Shown piece by piece: positions 1 through 9,086 of a stretch of 64,000 bases of DNA (within the stretch, counting starts at the first letter, position 1; every line of letters begins with the position of its first letter). The stretch is from Zoogloea sp. Lineage in GTDB: Bacteria > Pseudomonadota > Gammaproteobacteria > Burkholderiales > Rhodocyclaceae. Location: assembly GCF_023150065.1 (NCBI RefSeq), contig NZ_JAKLLN010000007.1, forward strand, positions 173,215 through 237,214, in the 5' to 3' direction. The notes beneath the pieces are model-generated. The model did no database searches. It worked only from the letters and a program-made list of their open reading frames with translations, and had not been told where the DNA came from. Both the position numbers and the translations under genes were made by a program.

Positions 1-1106
1 CCGTCCGGCGCAATGAAGTCGAGCGGGAGCACGCGCTCCAGGTTGGCCACCTTCTCGAAGGCCTGCTGGGTGGTCCGCCAGCGATAGGGCTGGCCGGACA
101 GGCGCTTGAGGCCGATCACCCCATGGCTGCCCGCCAGCGCCCGGCGTACCGCCGCCTTGCCTACCGCAAAGGCCTGGGCCGTATCCGTCTTTGAAGCCAG
201 ATGGCGCGCGGCGCGCTGCAGGTAGTCCGCCACCGCGTAGTGCACCTTGTAGCCCAGCGCCGAATGGATGCGGTCGGCGATGGCTTCCCCCGCACCACCC
301 AGTTGCACGTAGCCCTTGGGGTGCTGCGCCTGCATGGACAGGATCTGCCCGTCCTGCCCGCGCAAACCTTCGGCCACCACGATGGCGCAGGACCCGAGCC
401 GTTCCACCGTATCCCGCACCCGCGCCAGAAACGGCACCTCGTCGAAGGGCACCTCGGGCAGCAGGATGATATGCGGTGCGCAGTCCGGTCTATCGGCAGC
501 CAGCGCGCAAGCCGCCGCCAGCCACCCGGCATTGCGCCCCATCACTTCCAGCACGAAGGCCCGTCCGCCCGTGGTGGTCATGGCGCGCAGATCCAGCCCC
601 ACCTCCCGGACCGAGGTGGCCAGGTACTTCGCCGCCGAGCCGAAGCCCGGACAGCAGTCGGTATGAACGATGTCGTTGTCGATGGTCTTGGGCACCCCCA
701 CCACCGTCAGGGGGTAGCCGCGAGCCTGGGCCGCAGCCTGGATCTGCCGGCAGGTCTCCATCGAGCCGTTGCCGCCGTTGTAGAGGAAGTAGCCAATCTG
801 GTGGGCCGCAAACACGTCGAAAAGACGATCATACTGGGTCGGGTTGTCCGCCTCCGCATCGAGATCGAAACGGCAGGAGCCGAAGGCGCCCCCGGGCGTA
901 CAGCGCAGGCGCACCAGGTCGTCGGCCGGGATGGCGGCCGTATCCACCAGGGTCTCGCGCAGCACCCCGAGAATGCCGTTGCGGGCCGCCAGCACCCTGC
1001 CAATGCGCTCGCCGGCCTCACGGGCGGTCGTGATAACCCCCGCCGCCGAGGCATTGATCACCGCCGTCACCCCGCCCGACTGGGCGTACAGAAGATTCCT
1101 GCTCAT
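1..1106 (-). CDS. 6-phosphofructokinase, probably PPi-dependent (partial, C-terminus off window)
   Basis: Phosphorylates fructose 6-phosphate in glycolysis; the residues suggest a reversible PPi-linked enzyme. The frame reads from ATG at 1106 (GGGGGA ribosome site just upstream) and runs off the left edge without a stop, giving about 368 residues. The N-terminus (MSRNLLYAQSGGVTAVINAS) is the family's nucleotide/PPi loop. The motif GGNGSM lies near residue 109, where ATP enzymes have GGDGS, and PKTIDND near residue 137. The Lys of PKTIDND is Gly in ATP-dependent PFKs and is the classic marker of PPi-dependent enzymes; this is family knowledge, so phosphoryl donor choice is inferred. It lies directly downstream of adk, separated by a terminator, so it is probably transcribed on its own. 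Confidence 0.88.
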   Translation of the reverse strand, partial: MSRNLLYAQSGGVTAVINASAAGVITTAREAGERIGRVLAARNGILGVLRETLVDTAAIPADDLVRLRCTPGGAFGSCRFDLDAEADNPTQYDRLFDVFAAHQIGYFLYNGGNGSMETCRQIQAAAQARGYPLTVVGVPKTIDNDIVHTDCCPGFGSAAKYLATSVREVGLDLRAMTTTGGRAFVLEVMGRNAGWLAAACALAADRPDCAPHIILLPEVPFDEVPFLARVRDTVERLGSCAIVVAEGLRGQDGQILSMQAQHPKGYVQLGGAGEAIADRIHSALGYKVHYAVADYLQRAARHLASKTDTAQAFAVGKAAVRRALAGSHGVIGLKRLSGQPYRWRTTQQAFEKVANLERVLPLDFIAPD

Positions 1107-1132
1107 CGCTCGATCCCCCAAACAGGGCTCCT

Positions 1133-1166
1133 GAAAAGACAAGGGCCGACCTGTAAGGCCGGCCCT
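1133..1166 (-). terminator. Intrinsic terminator after adk
   Basis: Inverted repeat of two 10-base arms (1142-1151 and 1157-1166, one mismatch) with a 5-base loop. It is followed on the minus strand by TGTCTTTTC. It lies 20 bases beyond the adk stop, before phosphofructokinase. Confidence 0.7.
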
Positions 1167-1186
1167 CGATACCTGGCGGTCGGAGC

Positions 1187-1858
<672 letters not shown>

Positions 1859-1887
1859 TTATTGTCAATCGACATGGGATTGCGAAA

Positions 1888-2661
1888 CTATCGCGAAACT
1901 TCCGCTAGGTCAAACGCCCGGCGGACACGTTCCAGATCTTCAGCGGTATCCACTCCGGCCGGCGGTGCGTGATCCAGCACCATCACCCGGATGGGGAAAC
2001 CATGAGCCATGGCCCGCAACTGTTCAAGGGCCTCCCACTGCTCGAGCGGCGACGCCGCGAGACTGGAGTAGCGCTTGAGAAAACCGGCCCGGTAGGCGTA
2101 GAGGCCGATGTGACGGTAGGCCGGCAGCCCTGCCGGCAGCACGCTGCGGTCGGCGGCAAAGGCGTCACGCGCCCAGGGGATCGGAGCCCGGGAAAAATAC
2201 AGCGCCCGCCCCCGCGCATCGAGCACCAGCTTGACCACGTTGGGATTGAAGAACTCCTCGGCGGACGTCAGGGGGTGGCAGGCGGTGGCGATGGCCGCCT
2301 CGCTGTCATCTGCAAGGGCAGCCGCCGCATCACCGATCAGCCCGGGCGGGATCAAGGGCTCATCGCCCTGAACATTGACCACCACGGTATCGTCGGACCA
2401 CCCCAGGCGGGTGGCCACTTCGGCCAGACGATCGGTACCCGACGGATGCTCGGCGCCCGTCAGGATCACCTGCCCTCCCGCGGCCTCCACCACCTCGGCA
2501 ATGCCCTGGTGATCGGTGGCCACCCACACCTCCTCCGCCCTGGCCTCACGAGCCCGGTCGAGGACGCGCAGGATCATGGGCTTGCCGAGGATGTCCAGCA
2601 AGGGCTTGCCGGGCAGGCGAGTCGACGCGTGACGCGCCGGGATCACGATCTTGAAGCTCAT
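1888..2661 (-). CDS. kdsB: 3-deoxy-manno-octulosonate cytidylyltransferase (CMP-Kdo synthetase)
   Basis: Activates Kdo with CTP for transfer to lipid A in the LPS inner core. The protein has 257 residues, normal for the family. The N-terminal nucleotide-binding segment is [19 protein letters not shown] (residues 3-21), the typical PAR-x-x-S-x-R-x-PGK loop. NVQGDEPLI near residue 95 supplies the metal-binding Asp. It is separated by one base from the Trm112-like gene upstream and lies in a block with lpxK, so two lipid A/Kdo steps are cotranscribed. Confidence 0.96.
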   Translation of the reverse strand: MSFKIVIPARHASTRLPGKPLLDILGKPMILRVLDRAREARAEEVWVATDHQGIAEVVEAAGGQVILTGAEHPSGTDRLAEVATRLGWSDDTVVVNVQGDEPLIPPGLIGDAAAALADDSEAAIATACHPLTSAEEFFNPNVVKLVLDARGRALYFSRAPIPWARDAFAADRSVLPAGLPAYRHIGLYAYRAGFLKRYSSLAASPLEQWEALEQLRAMAHGFPIRVMVLDHAPPAGVDTAEDLERVRRAFDLAEVSR

Positions 2662-2662
2662 C

Positions 2663-2851
2663 TCAGCGGGCCTGGGCCAGCTCTTCCTCGGTCAGCGGAC
2701 GGGCTTCGTCCTCGAGCATCACGGGGATGCCGTCGCGGATCGGGTAGGCCAGCCGGGCGCTGACGCTCCACAGCTCCTGCTTATCCTTACGGAAGTCGAG
2801 CGGCCCCTTGGTGATCGGGCAAACCAGGATTTCAAGCAGTCGGGGATCCAT
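2663..2851 (-). CDS. ycaR: Trm112/YcaR-family small protein
   Basis: A 62-residue protein starting [20 protein letters not shown]. The Trm112-like (UPF0434) fold has a zinc-ribbon-like start, but here only one Cys (VCPI) remains and the rest of the zinc site is absent, as in many bacterial members. Start chosen at ATG 2851; the in-frame upstream extension (MWRSS) lies inside lpxK. The first 20 bases overlap the lpxK 3' end, implying translational coupling. In many proteobacteria this gene sits between lpxK and kdsB, as here. The exact function in this position is not established; Trm112 proteins are activators of methyltransferases in other contexts. Confidence 0.9.
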   Translation of the reverse strand: MDPRLLEILVCPITKGPLDFRKDKQELWSVSARLAYPIRDGIPVMLEDEARPLTEEELAQAR

Positions 2852-3842
2852 CGAGCTTCTCCACAATCAGTTCTACCGCGCCCGGCGCAACCTGCGCCCG
2901 GACCGGCCACACCCAGCTGTCTGCCGGGGCGAAAGGCCGGCATTTTACCGCATCCTTCTCGGTCATCAGCAGGACATCGCCCTCTTTGATGGCCACATCG
3001 GCCGCGGTGTAGCTGTGATGGTCTGGAAACGGACGCCGTTCAAGGGTCAGGCCCATGGCCTCGAGCTGTCCGAAAAAGCGCTCGGGCCGGCCGATGCCAG
3101 CCATGGCGCACACGCGCCGGCCGCGAAAAGCCGCCGGCTCACGGCGCTCCAGGCGGTTCGTCAGCCGCTCGAAGGCATCGCCCGCCAGGGAAAACGCGAA
3201 CACCGGGGTTTTGCCCAGCTTGCCCAAGAGGCCGGCGGAAAGGGCGCCGTGGGCCATCACCAGCGTACTGCCGGCTATCCGCCCGACCCCTTCCCGCAGC
3301 GGGCCGGCAGGCAGGCGCAGGCCATTGCCGAGGGTCGCTTCATCCACCACCACCAGCTCAACGTCCCGGGCCAGCCGGTAATGCTGCAGGCCGTCGTCAG
3401 TGATGAGCACATCCACCGCCGGATAGGCCGCCAGCAGGGCACGTCCGGCCGCCGGCCGATCACGCCCGACGAACACCGGGCAGCCCGAGACAGTAGCCAT
3501 CAGCACCGGCTCGTCTCCGAAGTGGCCCGGATCACCGCCCGGCACCACCTCGGCCACGCCTTCCACATCTCCGCCATAGCCTCGGCTGATGATGCCGGGG
3601 GTATGGCCGTTCGCCTTGAGTTCGGCCGCCAGCCACAGGGCCACCGGCGTCTTGCCGCTGCCACCCACGGCGATATTGCCCACCACGATCACCGGTACGG
3701 GCAAGCGCTCGACGCGCAGCACACCGGCTCGGTAGAGCCAGCGCCGCGCACCGGACAACAGGGCAAAAAGCAGGGAGAGGGGAAACAGGGCAAGGGCGGG
3801 CAGGCCCCGGTGCCGCCAGAAATCCGGGGCGCTGCGTGGCAT
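2832..3842 (-). CDS. lpxK: Tetraacyldisaccharide 4'-kinase (lipid A biosynthesis)
   Basis: Phosphorylates the 4' position of the tetraacyldisaccharide-1-phosphate lipid A precursor at the inner membrane. The protein has 336 residues. An N-terminal hydrophobic segment (about residues 14-33) precedes the Walker A loop [17 protein letters not shown] near residues 55-71, followed by SRGYGG and [12 protein letters not shown] (near residue 147), all hallmark LpxK motifs. It begins 11 bases after exbD and overlaps ycaR by 20 bases, so it is tightly linked in the exbB-exbD-lpxK-ycaR-kdsB-adk unit. Confidence 0.96.
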   Translation of the reverse strand: MPRSAPDFWRHRGLPALALFPLSLLFALLSGARRWLYRAGVLRVERLPVPVIVVGNIAVGGSGKTPVALWLAAELKANGHTPGIISRGYGGDVEGVAEVVPGGDPGHFGDEPVLMATVSGCPVFVGRDRPAAGRALLAAYPAVDVLITDDGLQHYRLARDVELVVVDEATLGNGLRLPAGPLREGVGRIAGSTLVMAHGALSAGLLGKLGKTPVFAFSLAGDAFERLTNRLERREPAAFRGRRVCAMAGIGRPERFFGQLEAMGLTLERRPFPDHHSYTAADVAIKEGDVLLMTEKDAVKCRPFAPADSWVWPVRAQVAPGAVELIVEKLDGSPTA

Positions 3843-3853
3843 GCCCGACAGCG

Positions 3854-4276
3854 TCAGCGCTGGGCCGCCTGGGTGGCGAAGGAAATATGCACCAGCCCGG
3901 CCTGCTGGGCTGCCTGCATCACGTCGATGACGCGCTGGTGGGCAGCCTTGGCGTCGGCGTTGATGATGACCACCGGGTCCTTGGCATCGGGCGGCACCAC
4001 CGCCTGCATGGCCGCGACAATGGCCTGCAGGCCCGAGCCATTCACCGGGCGCTTGTTGATGACCACATCCCCCGCCGCAGTGACAGCCACATTGACCTCG
4101 ACGGTCTTCTCGTTGCTGGCCTGGGCATCGGCCGTGGGCAGGTTGATCTCCAGCCCGGCAAAACGCGAATAGGTGGTGGTCAGCATCAGGAAGATGATGA
4201 TCACCAGCAGCACATCGATCAGCGGGATCAGGTTGATCTCCGGCTCCTCGCGGGAGCGGCCACGACCAAAGTTCAT
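3854..4276 (-). CDS. exbD: Biopolymer transport protein ExbD
   Basis: Inner-membrane component of the proton-driven ExbB-ExbD-TonB (or Tol-like) motor. The 140-residue protein has a short cytoplasmic N-terminus (EEPEINLIPLIDVLLVII), a single transmembrane helix at about residues 16-35 containing the conserved proton-relay Asp (LIPLIDVLLV), and a periplasmic C-terminal domain. It follows exbB by nine bases. In betaproteobacteria this exbB-exbD pair commonly precedes lpxK. A TonB-like protein lies far away, at 46073. Confidence 0.95.
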   Translation of the reverse strand: MNFGRGRSREEPEINLIPLIDVLLVIIIFLMLTTTYSRFAGLEINLPTADAQASNEKTVEVNVAVTAAGDVVINKRPVNGSGLQAIVAAMQAVVPPDAKDPVVIINADAKAAHQRVIDVMQAAQQAGLVHISFATQAAQR

Positions 4277-4285
4277 GTCAGGTCC

Positions 4286-4891
4286 TCAGCGGCGCTCGCC
4301 GTGGATCATCTCGACCAGGCGGATGGCCTGCTGTTCCATGTCGATGACCAGGCTATCCACGGTCGCACGGAAATGACGCCAGAAGATCATGCTCGGGATG
4401 GCAATGACCAGACCGAAGCCGGTGTTGTAGAGGGCGATGGAGATGCCCTGGGCCAGCTGCTGGGGGTTGGAACCGCCCGGTGCCTGGGAACCGAAGATCT
4501 CGATCATGCCGACGATGGTGCCGAACAGGCCCATCAGCGGGCTGATGGAAGCAATGGTGCCGAGGGTGGTCAGGAAGCGTTCCAGATCGTGGGTCACGGC
4601 ACGGCCGGTCTCCTCTATGGACTCCTTCATCACCTCCCTGGTGCTGCGCACATTGCGCAGGCCGGCGGCAAAGACCCGGCCAAGGGGGGAGCTGAGGGCA
4701 ACCCGGTTGATCATCTCGGGGGTGGCGCCGCCCTGGCGCAATTCGACGACAACCTTTTCAAGAAGCCCGTCCGGCAGGATCTTGCTGCGGCGCAGGGTGA
4801 TGAGCCGCTCGATGATCAGGGCCACGGCCACGATGGAAGCAAACAACAAGGGCCAGATTGGCCAGCCTGCAGCCTGGATGATGGCGAACAC
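4286..4891 (-). CDS. exbB: Biopolymer transport protein ExbB (MotA/TolQ/ExbB family)
   Basis: Proton-channel scaffold that works with ExbD. I chose GTG at 4891, giving 201 residues, because AGGAG lies seven bases upstream and the family N-terminus begins there (FAIIQAAGWPIWPLLFASIV). An upstream ATG at 4975 would add 28 residues with no resemblance to the family. There are three hydrophobic helices: residues about 6-27, and two near the C-terminal half (TLGTIASISPLMGLFGTIVG and ISIALYNTGFGLVIAIP). The latter pair form the conserved MotA_ExbB domain. First gene of the envelope operon. Confidence 0.93.
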   Translation of the reverse strand: MFAIIQAAGWPIWPLLFASIVAVALIIERLITLRRSKILPDGLLEKVVVELRQGGATPEMINRVALSSPLGRVFAAGLRNVRSTREVMKESIEETGRAVTHDLERFLTTLGTIASISPLMGLFGTIVGMIEIFGSQAPGGSNPQQLAQGISIALYNTGFGLVIAIPSMIFWRHFRATVDSLVIDMEQQAIRLVEMIHGERR

Positions 4892-4972
4892 TCGAGCACT
4901 CCTGGGAATCCAATCAAGCTCGTGAATGTAACCCGGCAAACATCCCCTAGGCAACACAGTTGCACCCCGAGA

Positions 4973-5007
4973 CAATCCACAAAATCTGTGGATAACTTTG
5001 TGGATTG
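4973..5007. promoter_or_regulatory. DnaA-box cluster inside an inverted repeat
   Basis: Two perfect 11-base arms (4973-4983 and 4997-5007) flank a perfect consensus DnaA box TGTGGATAA (4987-4995). The arms themselves contain the near-consensus box TGTGGATTG in opposite orientations. It lies in the exbB-xseA intergenic region, upstream of both genes. It may be a DnaA regulatory or titration site; no replication genes are nearby. Confidence 0.5.
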
Positions 5008-5190
5008 ATGCCCGACGATGCCTCTAAACCCGCAGTCCATAAGGCTTTTTAGTCCTCGGGTCAAAAAATGAGCAACAACAACAGTTGTTTAAAATCAATA
5101 ACTTATGTATTTCCCGGCAAGTCAAGCCCGATCGCGGGATTTTTTTTCACAGATCTGGCGTAGATGTGGATTCCGGTAGAATCCGGCCCC

Positions 5191-6543
5191 ATGAATCCCC
5201 CCTCGACAAGCCTCCGCAACGGCGCAACCGACGTCGTTTCCGTGTCCTGGCTCAACCGCGCGGCCCGGGAGGCACTGGAAGGCAGCTTTCCCCTGATGTG
5301 GATCGCCGGAGAAGTCTCCACTCTCACCCGCGCCGCCTCCGGGCACCTCTATTTCACCCTCAAGGACGACCAGGCCCAGGTGCGCTGCACCATGTGGCGC
5401 AACCGCGCCCAGTCCCTGTCCTTCCGGCTCGAGCACGGGATGCGGGTAGAGGTGCGCGCCCTGGTCACCCTGTTCGAGCCCCGGGGGGATTACCAGCTCA
5501 GCGTGGAGAACGTGCGCCAGGCCGGGGTCGGCAATCTGTATGAGGCCTTCCTGCGCCTCAAGGCCCGGCTCGAGGCCGAGGGTTTGTTCGACCCGGCCCA
5601 CAAGCGCCCCCTGCCCCGCTTTCCCCGCGGCATCGCCGTGGTCACCTCGCCCCAGGCCGCCGCCTGGCGGGACGTGACCGCAGCCCTGGCCCGGCGGGCA
5701 CCCCAGGTGCCGGTCTGCCTCTACCCCACGCCCGTGCAGGGCGACACCGCCCCGGCCCAGATCGCCGCCGCCATCCAGCGCGCCGGCGCACGGGCCGCCC
5801 TGGACGGCAACGACGTGCTGCTGGTGGTGCGCGGTGGTGGCAGTCTCGAGGACCTGGCCGCCTTCAACGACGAGCGCGTGGCCCGGGCCATCCGCGCCTG
5901 CCCGCTGCCGGTCGTCGTGGGCGTGGGCCACGAAACCGACTTCAGCATTGCCGACTTCAGCGCCGACCTGCGCGCCGCCACCCCCACGGCCGCCGCCGAG
6001 CTCGCCAGCGCGGCCTATATGGAATTGCGTGAAGGGCTGGAACAGCTGGCCGCCCGGCTGCGGCGGAGCATGGAACGCCGCATCGACGCCGCCGCCCAGC
6101 GCCTGGACCGGGCTGCCGCGCGGCTCACGCACCCGCGCCAGCGCCTGGAACGCAGCCAGCTGCGCCTGACCATCCTGGACCAGGGTCTGCGTGCCAGCAT
6201 GGCCCGCCACCTGGCCAGCCGGCAGGCCCGCGTTGCCGGCCTGGGCCTGCGCCTCAAGGCCCAACGCCCGGACCCCGCCCAGAAGCGCGCACACCTGGAT
6301 GCCCTGGGCCAGCGCCTGCAGCGCGCCACCCACGGCCTTCTGGCCCGCCATCAGGCCAGGCTGGACGCCCTGCAGCAGCACCTCGCCCACCTCGACCCAC
6401 GCGCCGTGCTGGCCCGGGGCTACAGCATCACCCGCCACGCGGACGGCAGGATCGTGCGCAGCGCCGCCGGCCTGACCCAAGGCACTCGCGTGCGCATCGA
6501 AATGAGCGACGGCTCGGTCGGCGCCACCGTGAACGAGGACTGA
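5191..6543 (+). CDS. xseA: Exodeoxyribonuclease VII large subunit
   Basis: Catalytic subunit of the single-strand-specific exonuclease VII, acting in DNA repair with XseB. About 450 residues, start chosen at ATG 5191 (an in-frame ATG 27 bases upstream is possible). The N-terminal OB-fold domain covers residues about 12-110 (VSWLNRAAREALEGSFPLMW). The catalytic domain follows, with GIAVVTSPQAAAWRDV, the RGGGSLEDLAAFNDE segment and GHETDFSIADFSAD. A long coiled-coil-forming region, rich in Arg, Gln and Leu, makes up residues about 280-400, and the end (ARGYSITRHADG) is typical. No xseB is adjacent. Confidence 0.95.
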   Translation: MNPPSTSLRNGATDVVSVSWLNRAAREALEGSFPLMWIAGEVSTLTRAASGHLYFTLKDDQAQVRCTMWRNRAQSLSFRLEHGMRVEVRALVTLFEPRGDYQLSVENVRQAGVGNLYEAFLRLKARLEAEGLFDPAHKRPLPRFPRGIAVVTSPQAAAWRDVTAALARRAPQVPVCLYPTPVQGDTAPAQIAAAIQRAGARAALDGNDVLLVVRGGGSLEDLAAFNDERVARAIRACPLPVVVGVGHETDFSIADFSADLRAATPTAAAELASAAYMELREGLEQLAARLRRSMERRIDAAAQRLDRAAARLTHPRQRLERSQLRLTILDQGLRASMARHLASRQARVAGLGLRLKAQRPDPAQKRAHLDALGQRLQRATHGLLARHQARLDALQQHLAHLDPRAVLARGYSITRHADGRIVRSAAGLTQGTRVRIEMSDGSVGATVNED

Positions 6544-6587
6544 CGGGGACCCGCGCCGCACGGGCGCTTCTCCAATATCCTTACTGA

Positions 6588-6624
6588 TTGTGCAGGAAAC
6601 CCAATCCCGACTAGAATAGTCGGG
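6588..6624 (+). promoter_or_regulatory. sodB promoter with overlapping palindrome
   Basis: A sigma-70-like pair, TTGTGC (6588-6593) and TAGAAT (6612-6617), is separated by 18 bases. It is overlapped by a perfect 8-base inverted repeat with a 3-base loop (6606-6624). The palindrome covers the -10 box, so it could be a repressor operator or a 5' leader hairpin. No regulator is identified. Confidence 0.45.
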
Positions 6625-6653
6625 CAATTTCCAAACCCCCCGGAGAAAATCAC

Positions 6654-7241
6654 ATGGCTCACACCCTGCCCGAACTGCCCTACGCCAAGAACGCCCTGGC
6701 CCCCCACCTGTCCGAAGAGACCTTCGACTACCACTACGCCAAGCACCACAATGCTTACGTGGTCAACCTCAACAACCTTATCCCCGGCACCGAGTACGAG
6801 AACCTCTCCATCGAAGAGACCTTCCTCAAGGCCCCCGCCGGCGGCATCTACAACAACGCCGCCCAGGTGTGGAACCACACCTTCTTCTGGAGCAGCATGA
6901 AGCCGAACGGCGGCGGTGCGCCCACCGGCGCCCTGGCTGACGCCATCAACGCCAAGTGGGGTTCCTTCGACGAGTTCAAGAAGGCCTTCCAGGCCTCCGC
7001 CGTGGGCAACTTCGGCTCCGGCTGGACCTGGCTGGTCAAGAAGGCCGACGGCACCGTCGACATCGCCAACACCGGCGCTGCCGGCAACCCGCTGAAGACC
7101 GGCGAAGGCAAGCCCCTGCTGACCATTGACGTGTGGGAACACGCCTACTACATCGACTACCGCAACCTGCGCCCGAAGTTCGTCGAGACCTTCCTGGCCA
7201 GCCTTGCCAACTGGGACTTCGCGTCCGCCAACTTCGCCTGA
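6654..7241 (+). CDS. sodB: Superoxide dismutase (Fe type)
   Basis: Converts superoxide to O2 and H2O2 in the cytoplasm. The 195-residue length is typical. It starts MAHTLPELPYAKNALAPHLS. Metal ligands are visible: His in YHYAKHHNAY (about residue 27), His in QVWNHTFFWSS (about 75), and Asp and His in IDVWEHAYYIDYRN (about 158-162). The Fe-type assignment rests on the overall resemblance to SodB sequences (AAQVWNHTFFW and the KPNGGG segment). A GGAG ribosome site lies upstream, and an intrinsic terminator follows at 7286. Confidence 0.96.
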   Translation: MAHTLPELPYAKNALAPHLSEETFDYHYAKHHNAYVVNLNNLIPGTEYENLSIEETFLKAPAGGIYNNAAQVWNHTFFWSSMKPNGGGAPTGALADAINAKWGSFDEFKKAFQASAVGNFGSGWTWLVKKADGTVDIANTGAAGNPLKTGEGKPLLTIDVWEHAYYIDYRNLRPKFVETFLASLANWDFASANFA

Positions 7242-7285
7242 AGCCGGCTGCCTCGACCCGGAATTCCGGGCTGAGGCCCAGTCAG

Positions 7286-7316
7286 AAGGGAGCCCTCGCG
7301 GCTCCCTTTCTCATTT
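7286..7316 (+). terminator. Intrinsic terminator after sodB
   Basis: A 9-base perfect stem (AAGGGAGCC / GGCTCCCTT) with a 6-base loop is followed by TCTCATTTT. It lies 45 bases after the sodB stop and just ahead of the CbiZ-nitrilase gene, which therefore probably has its own promoter or depends on read-through. Confidence 0.8.
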
Positions 7317-7345
7317 TCCGCCGCCCCCACGCCAAGGAGACCCCA

Positions 7346-9037
7346 ATGCCTGAATGGCGCCCCCGGGCAGGCCTCGCCCGCACACACCTGGGCAAGCTGC
7401 TCGCCCTCGCCGGCCTGGCCCTGCTGCTGCCGGCACGCGCAGCCGAGATTCCCCTCCCCGCCGACGTGAAGGCCGAAGCCCGCATCGACCAGCGTGACCG
7501 GGACGGGCTGTGGGAGAAGACGCTGGTCGTCCGCTTCCCCGAAGCGAGGCGCACCCTGTCCACCAGCGACGGGCTCGTGGACAGCCGCGCCACCATCAAC
7601 CACGGCGCCCACCCGGAACTCTGGAAGCGGGTATCGACGCGTTTCAACGGCCAGGACGGCCGCGGTGGCAAGGCCTACACCGAACATGTGCTCCAGAGCA
7701 CGGCGGAAGGGCTCGGGCTGACCAAAGCGGAGGTCACCCACATGGCCACCGCCGCCGACCTGGACAACCTCGCTGTCGTCACCCGCAGCCACGGCCCGCT
7801 CACCGTCACCGTGCTGGCCACCGCGGGAGCCAAGAGCAATGCCATCCGCACCGGCGTCGATGAAGGCCGCTACATCGAAGGCGCCGAACCGGCCGGCACC
7901 ATCAACATCCTGGTCCTCAGCAACATCCGCCTGACCGACGCCGCCATGGCGAGGGCGCTGATCACCGTCACCGAGGGCAAGACCGCCGCTCTGGAAGACC
8001 TCCAGGTGGCCAGCACCTACACGCCCGGCGTGCAGGCCACCGGCACAGGCACCGACAGCATCATCGTCGTCTCCGGCACCGGCGCACCGACCGCCAGCTA
8101 CACCGGCGGCCACAGCCGCATCGGCGAGCTGATCGGCAAGGCCACCTACAGCGCCGTGGTCGAATCCCTGGGCAAGCAGAACGGCTTCTTCCTGCCCGGC
8201 ACCCGGCGCTTTCCGGAAGCGCTGTCGGCCCTCCCCAAGCCCGCCGGCCACCTGCGCCTGGCCCTGCTCCACCTGGACCCGACGCCGGGTGAGATCGCCG
8301 CCAACCGGGCGCAGATCGAAGCCGGCATCCGCGAGGCCGTCCGTCAGGGCGCCGACTGGGTCCTCACGCCCGAGCTGGCGGAAACCGGCTACAACTTTGC
8401 CAAGCGCATCGGCACAGGCTGGATCGCCCCCTTCCCCGACACCTGGATGAGCACCCTGGCTGCCATTGCCCGGGACAACAAGGTGGCCCTGTTCATCGGC
8501 TTTGCCGAGCGGGATGCACGCCACCACACCCTGCACAACAGCGTCGCAGTGATCGACCGGAGCGGGAAGATCCTCGGCGCCTACCGCAAGCAGCGCGTCC
8601 ATGGCGGCGCCGAAAGCTGGTCCACGGCCGGCGCGGGCGGCCCGCCTTTCGTGGTCGATGGTGTGCCCGTCGGGGTGCTGATCTGTGCCGACACCTATGC
8701 GCCGGAGCCCGCCGCCCGCCAGCGCGAGCAGGGCGCCGCCCTCCTCCTCGTGCCAGCCAACTGGCCCCCCGTGGACGGCATGGGGCCGGGGGATGTGTGG
8801 GAGCGCCGATCCACGGAGACGGGCATTCCCCTTGTCGTCAACAACCGCACGGGCAAGGAGCCGGAGCTGGACTTCACCCACGGCGAGAGCGCCATCTCGG
8901 TGGCCGGCCGGCGGAAGTTCAGCTTCAGCACCCCCGCCGGGCGCATGCTGCTGGTGGACTGGAACCGGGCAGACGGCTTCAACCCCCTCACCGACGCAAT
9001 CACCTCCATCCCCGGGGCAAGGCCGAGCGGGCTTTGA
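7346..9037 (+). CDS. Exported CbiZ-type adenosylcobinamide amidohydrolase fused to a nitrilase-fold amidohydrolase
   Basis: 563 residues from ATG 7346, with AAGGAGA six bases upstream. Residues 1-33 form a signal peptide (GKLLALAGLALLLPARA). Residues about 45-285 match the CbiZ family: ATAGAKSNAIRTG (158-170), GTINILVLSNIRLTD (184-198), TEGKTAALEDL, ATGTGTDS (231-238) and YTGGHSRIGELIGKA. CbiZ removes the aminopropanol side chain from adenosylcobinamide during corrinoid salvage. Residues about 310-550 form a carbon-nitrogen hydrolase (nitrilase superfamily) domain with a visible triad: Glu343 (TPELAETGYN), Lys415 (YRKQRVH) and Cys457 (VLICADTY). Known CbiZ proteins are cytoplasmic and stand-alone, so both the export signal and the fusion are unusual. 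Neighbours are not cobalamin genes. Domain calls are firm; substrate and location are inferred. Confidence 0.85.
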   Translation: MPEWRPRAGLARTHLGKLLALAGLALLLPARAAEIPLPADVKAEARIDQRDRDGLWEKTLVVRFPEARRTLSTSDGLVDSRATINHGAHPELWKRVSTRFNGQDGRGGKAYTEHVLQSTAEGLGLTKAEVTHMATAADLDNLAVVTRSHGPLTVTVLATAGAKSNAIRTGVDEGRYIEGAEPAGTINILVLSNIRLTDAAMARALITVTEGKTAALEDLQVASTYTPGVQATGTGTDSIIVVSGTGAPTASYTGGHSRIGELIGKATYSAVVESLGKQNGFFLPGTRRFPEALSALPKPAGHLRLALLHLDPTPGEIAANRAQIEAGIREAVRQGADWVLTPELAETGYNFAKRIGTGWIAPFPDTWMSTLAAIARDNKVALFIGFAERDARHHTLHNSVAVIDRSGKILGAYRKQRVHGGAESWSTAGAGGPPFVVDGVPVGVLICADTYAPEPAARQREQGAALLLVPANWPPVDGMGPGDVWERRSTETGIPLVVNNRTGKEPELDFTHGESAISVAGRRKFSFSTPAGRMLLVDWNRADGFNPLTDAITSIPGARPSGL

Positions 9038-9086
9038 AGATGCCAAGGGGAAAGCTGCGCTGGCCGTTGATCACCGGCCCTTGCGC

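Noticed and set aside
4892..4975. N-terminal extension of exbB from ATG 4975
   Set aside because: The 28 added residues do not resemble ExbB, while GTG 4891 has a well-spaced AGGAG and begins the family's usual N-terminus.
4973..5160. Replication origin
   Set aside because: DnaA boxes and AT-rich DNA are present, but no dnaA, dnaN, gidA, parAB or repeat array lies nearby, and only one box is a full consensus match.
7157..9046. 629-residue minus-strand open frame opposite the CbiZ-nitrilase gene
   Set aside because: No motifs, and the plus-strand frame has signal peptide, ribosome site and two complete domains.
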